Shown here piece after piece: positions 22,488-30,356 of a DNA stretch of 33,308 nucleotides. The position numbers and the translations under genes were made by a program. How positions within the stretch are numbered: the stretch's first letter is position 1; every line of letters starts with the position of its first letter. Source of the DNA: Eubacteriales bacterium (GTDB lineage Bacteria; Bacillota; Clostridia; Oscillospirales; Oscillospiraceae); assembly GCA_030533415.1 (NCBI GenBank), contig JAUNJE010000031.1, positions 1 to 33,308 of the forward strand, read 5' to 3'. Under the pieces are notes generated by a model. The model was not told where the DNA came from, did no database searches, and was given only the letters and a program-made list of their open reading frames with translations.

Positions 22488-23591
22488 ATGGCAGCTAAGG
22501 TTTATTTTACCGACTTTTGCACCGGCACATCCGAGACCCTGCCCCAGAAGCTGGCCAGGCTTTGCCTGTCCGCAGGCATGGACCGGATCGACTTCAAGGA
22601 CAAGTTCGTGGCCATAAAAATTCACTTTGGAGAATTGGGCAATATGGCCCATCTGCGCCCCGGCTATGCCCGGGTTGTCGTGGACCTTATTAAGGATTTG
22701 GGAGGCAAGCCTTTCCTCACCGACGCCAACACCATGTATGTCGGCTCCCGGAAAAACGCCCTTGACCATCTGGAAACCGCTTACTTAAATGGCTTCACGC
22801 CCTACTCCACGGGCTGCCATGTGATCATCGCTGACGGATTGAAGGGAACGGACGACGTGGACGTACCGGTGGTGGGCGGTGAATATGTAAAGTCCGCCAA
22901 GATCGGCCGGGCCATTATGGACGCGGATATCGTCATCTCCCTGAACCACTTCAAGGGCCATGAGGAGGCCGGCTTCGGCGGCGCCATGAAGAACCTGGGC
23001 ATGGGCTGCGGCTCCAACGCCGGCAAGCGGGAGATGCACTCCGAGGGCCGCCCTGTGGTGGACGAGGACAAGTGCGTCGGCTGCGGCACCTGCGCCAAAT
23101 ACTGCGCCCACGACGGTCCCCAGCTCCGGGACGGCATTATGCACATCGACTGGACAAAGTGCATGGGCTGCGGACGCTGCATTGACGTGTGCCCTGTCGG
23201 CGCTATCCACTCCGCCTATGCCCAGTCCACCTCTATTTTGAACTATAAGATCGCCGAGTATACCAAAGCCGTGCTGGACGGACGCCCCCATTTCCACATC
23301 AGCCTGGTGCGGGATGTCAGCCCCTACTGCGACTGCCATGCGGAAAACGACATCCCCATCGTCCCCGACGTGGGTATGTTCGCGTCCTTCGACCCTGTGG
23401 CGCTGGATCTGGCCTGCGCGGAGGCCGTCAATGCCCAAGCCATCATGCCCAGGTCCAAGTTGGCCAAGGCCAACCGGCCCGACCTGGACAACCTGACAGG
23501 CTCCTTCCCGGAAACCAACTGGCGCAGCCAGATCTCCCATGCCAAGAAAATCGGCCTGGGAGAGGATTCCTATGAATTGATCACAGTATAA
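22488..23591 (+). CDS. DUF362 protein with two 4Fe-4S clusters
   Basis: 367 residues. The N- and C-terminal parts form a DUF362 domain (KIHFGELGNMAHLRPGYARVVVDLI, DADIVISLNHFKGHEEAGFGGAMKNLGMGC). A two-cluster ferredoxin insert is present: Cys196, 199, 202 and 206 (CVGCGTCAKYC) and Cys225, 228, 231 and 235 (CMGCGRCIDVCP). This architecture is widespread in anaerobes and is thought to carry electrons; the reaction is unknown. The protein is cytosolic. The ATG has AGGAGG six bases upstream. It is a monocistronic unit with its own promoter and a GC-rich hairpin behind. Confidence 0.9.
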   Translation: MAAKVYFTDFCTGTSETLPQKLARLCLSAGMDRIDFKDKFVAIKIHFGELGNMAHLRPGYARVVVDLIKDLGGKPFLTDANTMYVGSRKNALDHLETAYLNGFTPYSTGCHVIIADGLKGTDDVDVPVVGGEYVKSAKIGRAIMDADIVISLNHFKGHEEAGFGGAMKNLGMGCGSNAGKREMHSEGRPVVDEDKCVGCGTCAKYCAHDGPQLRDGIMHIDWTKCMGCGRCIDVCPVGAIHSAYAQSTSILNYKIAEYTKAVLDGRPHFHISLVRDVSPYCDCHAENDIPIVPDVGMFASFDPVALDLACAEAVNAQAIMPRSKLAKANRPDLDNLTGSFPETNWRSQISHAKKIGLGEDSYELITV

Positions 23592-23602
23592 CAACCGGTC
23601 TG

Positions 23603-23637
23603 GCGGGCGCGGGAACACTCCCGGCGCCCGCTTTCCG
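23603..23637 (+). terminator. Probable terminator after the DUF362 gene
   Basis: An 8-bp stem GCGGGCGC/GCGCCCGC with an inner GGGA...TCCC part, followed only by TTTCC, so it is a weak terminator. Confidence 0.5.
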
Positions 23638-23741
23638 CTTGAGGGACAAAATGGATTTTCGGGCACGTCCGTGCCGTGGTGGAAAATATCCCTTGCCACA
23701 CTTTTTAATGGAATATCCGTATAAAACCAGGGGTGAATATC

Positions 23742-24575
23742 GTGGGAAAGGCTGTCTCCCTCCGAATATGGGAGTATTTGGACAACCACCGGAAAAATGA
23801 ATACGCATTAAAGCCCTATTTGCTGCGGGACGGGAAAACCCACCCTGTGGCGGTGATCTGTCCCGGCGGCGGATACCGGAGGATATGCAGCTTCATAGAG
23901 GGCCGGCCCTATGCGAAAAAACTGAACGCTATGGGCTATCACGCCTTCGTGGTATACTACCGGGTCAGGGAGAAGGCCCTCTTTCCGGCACCCCAGGACG
24001 ACCTGGCCCGGGCGGTGCGGGAAATCCTGGAGCACAGCCAGCGCTGGAAGCTGGATATGCGGGGATACTCCGTTTGGGGGTCCTCTGCCGGGGGCCATCT
24101 TGCGGCCTGCTTTGGTACGGAATCCATGGGCTATGCCCACTATGGCCTCCCCAAGCCCGGTGCCATTATCCTGACCTATCCCGTCATAACCATGGGCCAT
24201 AAGGCCCACGAGGGCTGCCGCAGGTTTCAGCTTGGCCCGGAGCCTTCCCAGGAGCAGATTCGCCTGCTGAGCATGGAACAGCAGGTAAGTCCGTCGTATC
24301 CCCCTGTTTTCCTGTGGTGGGGGGATGCGGACGGCTCCGTGGACCCGGATAACAGCCGAATGTTCCGCGCGGCACTGGAAAACAATCAAATTCCATCCCG
24401 CTGCATCGAATATTCCGGTGTGGATCATGGCATCGGGATCGGTACGGGTCTTGCCTGTGAGGGCTGGTTTGAAAACGCCGTGGCCTTTTGGGAAGAATAT
24501 ACCGGGCGCGGCCGAAATACAGGCGCTGTCCGTCAACAGATCAGAAAGGAATTGCAATGGAAAAGAAATACATGA
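23742..24575 (+). CDS. Alpha/beta-hydrolase esterase
   Basis: 277 residues. Motifs of an alpha/beta-hydrolase are in order: oxyanion loop VICPGGGY, nucleophile elbow GSSAG with Ser at about 115, the acid near FLWWGDADGSVDPDNS, and His in YSGVDHGIG. The type resembles BD-FAE/acetylxylan-esterase-like enzymes that remove acetyl or other acyl groups from sugars. No signal peptide is visible. The start is a GTG with AGGGGTG about seven bases upstream; another GTG three codons earlier sits on that site. The next gene, an SGNH-type esterase, overlaps its end by 19 bp, so the two probably act together on acylated glycans. Confidence 0.85.
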   Translation: MGKAVSLRIWEYLDNHRKNEYALKPYLLRDGKTHPVAVICPGGGYRRICSFIEGRPYAKKLNAMGYHAFVVYYRVREKALFPAPQDDLARAVREILEHSQRWKLDMRGYSVWGSSAGGHLAACFGTESMGYAHYGLPKPGAIILTYPVITMGHKAHEGCRRFQLGPEPSQEQIRLLSMEQQVSPSYPPVFLWWGDADGSVDPDNSRMFRAALENNQIPSRCIEYSGVDHGIGIGTGLACEGWFENAVAFWEEYTGRGRNTGAVRQQIRKELQWKRNT

Positions 24576-25465
24576 TCCTTTGCGTTGCCGGCCAGTCCAA
24601 TGCCGTGGGCTATGATGAATCCCCGGTTCCCGCCGGTTATATGGCCCGCTTTCGTGCGGACCGAATCTTCCAGTTGGGATTCTGGGGCGGCGACAACCTT
24701 CAAATCATTCCTCTGGGCCCCTGCGCCCAAAGCTTTCAGGACATGCGCCCCTATGGCAATCCCGCAAATCCCGGTACCGGCACCAGGGGCATTCATCTGC
24801 CTCTGGCCCACCGCCTGCTGGAGTGCATTCCGCCGGATTATGATATCCTGGTCCTGTCCTGCGCCTACGGCGGCACCGGATTTACGGTGGGGCAGCTGGG
24901 GGATTACGATGCGGCTTCCATGACACCGGCACCGGGAATTTGGCGTTGGGGCGTTTCCTCCAACTATTACCGCGCCATGTGTGACCGGATCGGCTATGCC
25001 CTGTCCCGGAATCCGGAAAACCGCTTTCTGGGGGTCGTATGGTGCCAGGGGGAATTTGACAGCGAGGACGCGGTGGGGCACGGGCATGGTTTTGATGCCA
25101 TGACGGCGGACTTTTTCCGCACCATGGCCGAAAAATTCCCCGGCCGGGTATACCGCGGAGACTGGAACAGGAATATCTGGTATAACATGGAGACTGTGGC
25201 GTATTGGCACAGCTACCATGAGTGCCCGCAGATTTGGGCGCATTACCGGAGCTGGAACCCGGACACTTATGTGGAAATTCCCCGTTCTGCGGATTCCAAT
25301 GAGGTGAACGGCACCGGCATAACGGCCAAGCTCAGAGCGGCCCATTTTGGAAACGACGCTTTTGACCGGGTCATAGCGCCTTTGGTAGCCGAAGCGATGA
25401 AGCGGCGTCTGGCAGTGCCGGATGCCCCTGAAGAAAGCAGCGAAAGCCGGGAAACAGCCGTATAA
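24557..25465 (+). CDS. SGNH/sialate O-acetylesterase-like hydrolase
   Basis: 302 residues. The start MEKKYMILCVAGQSNAVGYD shows the SGNH block I GQSN with nucleophile Ser14. Later come LSCAYGGTGF (Gly block), VVWCQGEFDS (in place of the WxQGExD of the sialate O-acetylesterase family) and AAHFGNDAFDRV, with the probable catalytic His. These enzymes remove O-acetyl groups from sugars. No signal peptide is visible. The ATG has AAAGGA seven bases upstream and lies 19 bp inside the preceding esterase gene. The pair forms a small operon. Confidence 0.85.
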   Translation: MEKKYMILCVAGQSNAVGYDESPVPAGYMARFRADRIFQLGFWGGDNLQIIPLGPCAQSFQDMRPYGNPANPGTGTRGIHLPLAHRLLECIPPDYDILVLSCAYGGTGFTVGQLGDYDAASMTPAPGIWRWGVSSNYYRAMCDRIGYALSRNPENRFLGVVWCQGEFDSEDAVGHGHGFDAMTADFFRTMAEKFPGRVYRGDWNRNIWYNMETVAYWHSYHECPQIWAHYRSWNPDTYVEIPRSADSNEVNGTGITAKLRAAHFGNDAFDRVIAPLVAEAMKRRLAVPDAPEESSESRETAV

Positions 25466-25480
25466 TTTGACAATTTATCC

Positions 25481-25509
25481 TTGACTTATCCCCTGATTGG
25501 AATCATAAT
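25481..25509 (+). promoter_or_regulatory. Promoter of the LRR-like gene
   Basis: TTGACT (25481-25486), a 17-bp spacer and CATAAT (25504-25509), 68 bp before the GTG start. Confidence 0.6.
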
Positions 25510-25576
25510 AGATAGCGTATGCACGGGAAAGTGCGTGAATGCTGGCGCTTTCCGGAGGGCAAGGAGGAAAATTTAC

Positions 25577-27121
25577 GTGAACAGGACCAAAAAGCTGTGG
25601 GTTACGGTACTGGTACTGCTGCTGGTTGCGGTGGTTTTGGCACTGGTGCTGTATATGACGTATTTTGTCATTATTGATTTCCACTTCTATCCCAAGGACG
25701 CGCAGACTCTGGATTTACGGGGACAGGAAATCAGCATCGCGCATTTTGAAGCGATTCGCAGCCAGATCCCCGACTGCGAAATCCACTGGGATATCCCGTT
25801 CCAGGGGACGACCTATCCGGATGACACCAAGGAGCTGACCGTCACCAGTCTGACGGAGGAGGATGTGGCAGTGCTGGACTACTTTCAGTCCCTGCAGACC
25901 GTCCGGGCGGAGCAGTGTACGGATTATGCCCAGCTGCTGGAATTACAGCGGCGGCATCCGGAAGCGGAGCTTATCTACCAGCTGGAACTCAACGGCAAGT
26001 CCTATTCCCGCAGCGTCACCGAGGTGACGCTGGATGGCATTGCCCAGGAGGAGATATCCCTGCTGGCCTGTCTGCCGAAGCTGAAAACCGTAGTGGTCAG
26101 CGGCGGCGAAGCCGTAGAGAATTTTGCGCAGCTGCAGGAATACTGCCATGAAAACGCTCTGGCGTTCTGCATTGAGGCAGGCGGGGAGACGGTGGCGGAC
26201 GACGCGAAAAAGGTGTCCCTGGGGGCTGTGACCGACAGTGAGCTGAACCTGCTGCAGTTCCTGCCTGAAATGGAGGAATTACATATCGTCAAGCCGGAGG
26301 CGTCGGCAGAAAAGCTGGTACAGCTCCGGGAAACCTATGGCGCTGTGGCCATTACCTGGGAGCAGGAAATCTGGGGCAAGGTGTTCGCCAGCGGGGAGGA
26401 GGAGATCGACCTCTCCGACGCGGAAATCGGGACTCTGGACCAGGTGGAGGCGGGAATGGCCTATTTCCCGGATGCGCAGCAGGTTTTCCTGGGGGAGTGC
26501 GGTATCGACAATGAGGAGATCGCGGCCTACCGGGAGCGTGCCCGGGAGGATTACAAGGTGGTATGGATCGTGCGCTGCGGTGAGAAGCTGCCCACCCGTA
26601 CCGACGCCACCTCCTTTATGCCCAGCCGGGACGGTGTCGGCTATTTTAGGGACAATGAATCCTACAATCTGCGCTACTGTGAAGATTTAATTGCCATCGA
26701 CGTTGGCCATATGGGTGTAAAGGACATCAGTTTTGTGGCCTATATGCCCAATCTGAAATATCTGATTCTGGCCCACACCGAGGTCCAGGACATCACCCCC
26801 ATCAGTAACTGCAAAAACCTGATTTTCCTGGAGCTGGACTGGAGCCCTATCAAGGACTATACGCCCCTGCAGGGCTGTACCGCACTGGAGGATCTGAACA
26901 TCGGTATGTATGGCGCTGATGTGACACCCATCTGTGAAATGACCTGGCTGAAAAACGTATGGTGCGTTTTCCGCCCTGCCGCGGCGGGGAAGCTGGCACA
27001 GGCCCTGCCCGACACCAAGGTGGTTGCCTCCGGCAACGCCACCGTCTCCAGCGGCTGGCGAAACCTGCCGAATTACTACGCCATGCGGGACGCGCTTGGC
27101 ATGTATTACATGTCTTGGTAA
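25577..27121 (+). CDS. Membrane-anchored LRR-like surface protein
   Basis: 514 residues. The GTG start has AAGGAGG nine bases upstream; the longer frame from 25481 overlaps the promoter. Residues 7-34 form one membrane helix (KLWVTVLVLLLVAVVLALVL), so the rest is outside the cell. The body shows irregular leucine-rich repeats: LTVTSLTEEDVAVLDYFQSL, VTLDGIAQEEISLLACLPKL, LGAVTDSELNLLQFLPEM, then regular units (DLIAIDVGHMGVKDISFVAY; LKYLILAHTEVQDITPISNC; LIFLELDWSPIKDYTPLQGC; LEDLNIGMYGADVTPICEM). LRRs bind proteins or glycans. It is followed 97 bp later by a sortase gene with its own promoter. No LPxTG-like signal is present at its end, so it is not an obvious sortase substrate. Confidence 0.8.
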   Translation: MNRTKKLWVTVLVLLLVAVVLALVLYMTYFVIIDFHFYPKDAQTLDLRGQEISIAHFEAIRSQIPDCEIHWDIPFQGTTYPDDTKELTVTSLTEEDVAVLDYFQSLQTVRAEQCTDYAQLLELQRRHPEAELIYQLELNGKSYSRSVTEVTLDGIAQEEISLLACLPKLKTVVVSGGEAVENFAQLQEYCHENALAFCIEAGGETVADDAKKVSLGAVTDSELNLLQFLPEMEELHIVKPEASAEKLVQLRETYGAVAITWEQEIWGKVFASGEEEIDLSDAEIGTLDQVEAGMAYFPDAQQVFLGECGIDNEEIAAYRERAREDYKVVWIVRCGEKLPTRTDATSFMPSRDGVGYFRDNESYNLRYCEDLIAIDVGHMGVKDISFVAYMPNLKYLILAHTEVQDITPISNCKNLIFLELDWSPIKDYTPLQGCTALEDLNIGMYGADVTPICEMTWLKNVWCVFRPAAAGKLAQALPDTKVVASGNATVSSGWRNLPNYYAMRDALGMYYMSW

Positions 27122-27153
27122 AGAAACTAAACTTTTCTTAAACTTTAGGCTAC

Positions 27154-27183
27154 TTGACAGCCTGGGGGCATCTGAACTATAAT
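27154..27183 (+). promoter_or_regulatory. Promoter of the sortase gene
   Basis: Consensus TTGACA (27154-27159), an 18-bp spacer and TATAAT (27178-27183). Confidence 0.8.
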
Positions 27184-27218
27184 AAAGAAACGGTAATATG
27201 CAAAGGAGGTATGCGCTT

Positions 27219-28034
27219 ATGAAAAAAAAGGGACTGTTTACCATTATTGTGGTTGTTCTTCTGATCGCCTTTGGCGTCAGTGCATTCAAAGTGGGAAGTT
27301 ATCTGCTGGAAGGGAAGAAGGCCGAGGACCGTTATAACCAGCTTTCCGACATCAAGGCCAACGCCCAGACCACGCCCACCGTGCCCACAGCTGCGGCAAC
27401 CACCGGTGCGACGGAGCCTTCCGCCACTACGGTACCCACCGCCCCGACGGAACCGAAAATCCTTGCCGAGTATGAAGAGCTGTATGAGATGAACTCCGAT
27501 CTGGTAGGCTGGATCAAGATCGAGGGCACCAAGGTGGATTACCCGGTCATGCAGACCCCGAACGATGTTGATTACTACCTGCACCGGGATTTCGACAAAG
27601 CGAACAGCGACCGGGGAGCCATCTATGCCCGGGAGGTGTGCGATGTCAATAAGCCCAGCGATAACGTTACCATTTACGGCCACCACATGAAGGACGGCAG
27701 CATGTTCGCCGGACTGAATGCTTATGTAAACAAGTCGGCATGGGAAAACAACAGTCTGATCTTCTTCGACACGTTGACAGAATACCACATCTACAAGATT
27801 TTTGCCGTATTCGCGACCAGCGCCAACATTGGCGAGGGCTTCAGCTATCACCAGTTTGTGGATGCGGAAACCGAAGAGGAGTTCGACGAATTTGTTGCCA
27901 CCTGCAAGCAGCTGGCGTACTATGACACCGGTATCACGCCCAAATATGGAGACAAGCTGATCTGTTTGTCCACCTGCGAGTATACGCATGGTGACAATGG
28001 CCGCTTGGTCGTAGCAGCCTACAGAATTACGTAA
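27219..28034 (+). CDS. srtB: Class B sortase
   Basis: 271 residues. Residues 7-28 are an N-terminal membrane anchor, followed by a Thr/Pro/Ala-rich linker (48-80). The sortase domain follows: GWIKIEGTKVDYPVMQTPNDVDYYLHRDF, then YGHHMKDGSMFAGL with catalytic His155, LSTCEYTHGDNGRLVVAAYR with Cys253 and Arg262. Sortases cut a C-terminal sorting signal and join the protein to the cell wall or another protein. The class B assignment rests on the YPVMQ and DxxYYLHRDF features. AAAGGAGG precedes the ATG. No protein with a clear sorting signal is in the window, so the substrate lies elsewhere. Confidence 0.92.
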   Translation: MKKKGLFTIIVVVLLIAFGVSAFKVGSYLLEGKKAEDRYNQLSDIKANAQTTPTVPTAAATTGATEPSATTVPTAPTEPKILAEYEELYEMNSDLVGWIKIEGTKVDYPVMQTPNDVDYYLHRDFDKANSDRGAIYAREVCDVNKPSDNVTIYGHHMKDGSMFAGLNAYVNKSAWENNSLIFFDTLTEYHIYKIFAVFATSANIGEGFSYHQFVDAETEEEFDEFVATCKQLAYYDTGITPKYGDKLICLSTCEYTHGDNGRLVVAAYRIT

Positions 28035-28054
28035 CAAGTGCTTTTCTGCTTTGG

Positions 28055-28096
28055 ACAAATTCCGTTCACATCCGTGGACGGAATTTGTTTTGTCCA
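28055..28096 (+). terminator. Terminator of the sortase gene
   Basis: A 10-bp stem ACAAATTCCG (28055-28064)/CGGAATTTGT (28079-28088), followed by TTTTGTCC. Confidence 0.8.
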
Positions 28097-28189
28097 TTTC
28101 CGGCGGTTTCTGGGAAATTTATCCCCCCTGGGGGCTTTCATCCGGGAAAACTTACTGCTATAATACGAAAAAAACAAGGAGGTTTTTCC

Positions 28190-28744
28190 ATGAAGACCAT
28201 GACTTCTATCAAACAAATGACCCTGGCTGCGGTGTGCGCCGCGCTGTGCGTGGTGCTGCCCATTGCCTTCCACTCCGTTCCCAACGCAGGCAGCGTGTTC
28301 CTGCCCATGCACATTCCCGTGCTGATCTGCGGCCTGATCTGCGGCTGGCCCTATGGCCTGGTCTGCGGCCTGATGGGGCCGCTGCTCAGCAGCATCATTA
28401 CCGGTATGCCCCCCGCTGCCATATTGCCTTCCATGATGGTGGAGTGCGGCATTTATGGCCTGACGGCCAGCCTGGTGCTGAAGTTCCTCCGCACCGGGAA
28501 TACCTATGCCGACCTGTACATTGCCCTGGTGGCAGCCATGCTGGCGGGCCGTGTCATTTCCGGCATTGCCAAGGCTCTGATTTTTAGCCCCGGCCTGGCC
28601 ATGTCTGCCTGGGTGGGTTCCAGCTTTGTCACAGCGCTGCCCGGTATTTTGATCCAGCTGGTGTTCCTGCCCAGCGTGGTTTTTGCGCTGATGAAAGCGG
28701 GGATCGTGCCTGTCCGTTACGCCAAGGGAGAAGCGGCGGTGTGA
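28190..28744 (+). CDS. ECF transporter S component
   Basis: 184 residues, strongly hydrophobic with about five or six membrane helices (MTLAAVCAALCVVLPIAFHS; LPMHIPVLICGLICGWPYGL; LLSSIITGMPPAAILPSMMV; and others). The pattern of short helices with P-M-H-I-P-V and G-P-L-x-S is typical of substrate-binding S components of energy-coupling-factor vitamin transporters, which need shared ATPase and T subunits encoded elsewhere. The substrate is not readable. CAAGGAGG lies eight bases before the ATG; TATAAT at about 28159-28164 is a likely -10. The stop overlaps the start of the methyltransferase gene (GTGA), so the two are coupled. Confidence 0.85.
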   Translation: MKTMTSIKQMTLAAVCAALCVVLPIAFHSVPNAGSVFLPMHIPVLICGLICGWPYGLVCGLMGPLLSSIITGMPPAAILPSMMVECGIYGLTASLVLKFLRTGNTYADLYIALVAAMLAGRVISGIAKALIFSPGLAMSAWVGSSFVTALPGILIQLVFLPSVVFALMKAGIVPVRYAKGEAAV

Positions 28745-29325
28745 ACAAGCAGGAGATCATTCGGTTTTTTGACCATCTGGCCCCACAATGGGATGCGGAT
28801 ATGGTCCGCAGTGACAGCGTGATCGATACAATTTTGGAAAATGCGGAGGTCAGGCCCGGCGCTGCCGTGCTGGATGTGGCCTGCGGCACCGGCGTGCTGA
28901 TCCCCGATTATCTGAAGCGGAATGTATCTTCCGTGACGGGGGTGGACATTTCCCCCGAAATGGTGAAGATCGCCAGCAGAAAATTTCCGCAGGAGAATGT
29001 CCGCTTCCTGAACGCGGATGTGGAGGAGATGGACTGCGGGGAAGCCTATGACGTGATCATGGTTTACAATGCGTTTCCCCATTTCCCCGAGCCGGAGCGT
29101 CTGATTGCCGCTCTGAACGGCATGTTAAAGCCCGGCGGTACGCTGACCGTGGCCCATGGCATGAGCCGTGCGGCAATCGACCACCACCATGCGGAAGCGG
29201 CGGGAAATGTGTCCCGGGGACTGATGCACGAGGATGAACTGGCCGGGATTTTTTCAAAATACCTGACCGTTACCGTGAAAATCTCCGATGAACACATGTA
29301 CCAGGTCACAGGCAAGAAACTTTGA
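28741..29325 (+). CDS. SAM-dependent methyltransferase (class I)
   Basis: 194 residues. Motif I VLDVACGTGVLIP (about 43-55), the acidic post-I loop VTGVDISPEMV, then FLNADVEEMDCGEAYDVIMVYNAFPHFP and LKPGGTLTVAH give a Rossmann methyltransferase of the UbiE/small-molecule type. The GTG start overlaps the stop of the ECF S gene by four bases, so the methyl acceptor is probably the transported molecule or a derivative of it; this is inferred from the context. The extra HHHAEAAGNVSRGLMHEDELAGIF part is a lid or substrate loop. The frame is intact. Confidence 0.88.
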   Translation: MNKQEIIRFFDHLAPQWDADMVRSDSVIDTILENAEVRPGAAVLDVACGTGVLIPDYLKRNVSSVTGVDISPEMVKIASRKFPQENVRFLNADVEEMDCGEAYDVIMVYNAFPHFPEPERLIAALNGMLKPGGTLTVAHGMSRAAIDHHHAEAAGNVSRGLMHEDELAGIFSKYLTVTVKISDEHMYQVTGKKL

Positions 29326-29332
29326 CAAGGAA

Positions 29333-29656
29333 GGGGCTGTCTCAAAATGGTTCTCCGGAATCAAAAGAGGCAGTCCCTCTTTTCTTCTCGCTTATGGATA
29401 AATGAGCGAAATTGTGGATAAAATCAGCAAAACTGGCCAGTTTGTATTTTATGATGCAGCTTCATGATGTTGCAGGCCGTACTGATTAAGTGCCATTCAA
29501 CAGACACATTCCTGCATCTCACCGGTTCGTATGACGGGATCAAAATTTCTGAATTCATGGGCAAGCAGACTTGACACCCAATCCCGTATGCCGTATACTT
29601 TATGTGTATTTAATTTTGTTTCACACCTTAATTATACGCCTTGGTGAGACAGCCCC
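29333..29656. mobile_element. IS1182-type remnant, left of the Sel1 gene
   Basis: Perfect 12-bp ends GGGGCTGTCTCA (29333-29344) and TGAGACAGCCCC (29645-29656) bound 324 bp. A decayed piece of transposase tail reads on the minus strand near 29430-29510 (VEWHLISTACNIMKLHHKIQ). The first 70 bp are repeated at 30128-30199. No complete gene remains. Confidence 0.75.
29571..29599 (+). promoter_or_regulatory. Consensus promoter inside the IS remnant
   Basis: TTGACA (29571-29576), a 17-bp spacer and TATACT (29594-29599). It points outward towards the Sel1 gene, with a leader of about 98 bases. Confidence 0.7.
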
Positions 29657-29669
29657 TTGCGATTATAAT
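29641..29669 (+). promoter_or_regulatory. Promoter spanning the IS remnant junction
   Basis: TTGGTG (29641-29646) overlaps the IS end, then a 17-bp spacer and TATAAT (29664-29669) just outside it. Its start would be about 28 bp before the Sel1 ATG. Confidence 0.55.
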
Positions 29670-29703
29670 GGACAAATCCCAGATTGATTGGGGGTACGGC
29701 GGG

Positions 29704-30087
29704 ATGCGCGCACAGGAATTATATGAACTTGCCATGAAATATATCTATGGCGATGGTGTGCCAGAGGACAATGAACTGGCAACGAAGCTGCTGACCCAAG
29801 CGCATGACCTGGGTCATGTGGAAGCCACCTACAACTTAGGCATCTGTTACCACTACGGGTTTGGCACCGGCGTTGATTTGAAAAAAGCATACGAGCTGTA
29901 TCTTGAAGCCGCAAATGGTGGCTATGGCAAGGGTATGGAGCTTGTGGGCCGGTTCTATAACCGGGGTATCTATGTAAAGCAAGACCGCAGACAGGCGGAA
30001 TATTGGCTTCAAAAGGCTATGGGCAGTTCCGACCCGGAAGCAGTTGCGGGCGCAAAGAAAGAAATGATTTTTGACGGGACAGCATGA
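29704..30087 (+). CDS. Sel1-like repeat protein
   Basis: 127 residues from the ATG at 29704, which has GGGGG and GGCGGG upstream; longer starts fall in the IS end or between promoter elements. Three Sel1/TPR-like units are readable: LYELAMKYIYGDGVPEDNEL, YNLGICYHYGFGTGVDLKKAYELYLEAANGGY and FYNRGIYVKQDRRQAEYWLQKAM. Sel1 repeats are protein-binding solenoids, often parts of larger proteins, so this short form may be a truncation cut by the left IS remnant. No signal peptide is seen. It sits between two related IS remnants, which suggests it was moved or isolated by them. Confidence 0.75.
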   Translation: MRAQELYELAMKYIYGDGVPEDNELATKLLTQAHDLGHVEATYNLGICYHYGFGTGVDLKKAYELYLEAANGGYGKGMELVGRFYNRGIYVKQDRRQAEYWLQKAMGSSDPEAVAGAKKEMIFDGTA

Positions 30088-30125
30088 GAAATCCATGCAG
30101 CTGTTTACCGTATATTTTAGGAAAA

Positions 30126-30261
30126 GAGGCTGTCTCAAAATGATTTTCCGGAATCATAAGAGGCAGTCCCTCTTTTTCTCTCGCTTGTGGATAAAATCTA
30201 CAAAATACAGCGCACGAAATCTGAGGGGCGGGGCTGCCTCCCATTTGGGGGAGACAGCCCC
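30126..30261. mobile_element. Second IS1182-type remnant, right of the Sel1 gene
   Basis: 136 bp. Ends GGCTGTCTC (30128-30136) and GAGACAGCC (30251-30259) match those of the left remnant, and the first 70 bp repeat it in the same orientation with a few changes. No coding part is left. Confidence 0.65.
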
Positions 30262-30303
30262 TTTTTTGTGGTTTGAGCGCTTGGAACAAAGAATGATTCC
30301 CTC

Positions 30304-30332
30304 TTGAGCTTCGGTGGCGGATGGAGTATAAT
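30304..30332 (+). promoter_or_regulatory. Promoter of the GH2 gene
   Basis: TTGAGC (30304-30309), a 17-bp spacer and TATAAT (30327-30332). Confidence 0.75.
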
Positions 30333-30356
30333 TAAAGAAAAAAGGAGGCTTTATTT

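Noticed and set aside
22785-23789. A 334-codon minus-strand frame
   Set aside because: It is antisense to the DUF362/ferredoxin gene, which has all its cysteines in place.
25577-28034. The LRR-like protein as substrate of the adjacent sortase
   Set aside because: Its C-terminus ends at YYMSW without a sorting motif, hydrophobic segment or charged tail, and it already has an N-terminal anchor.
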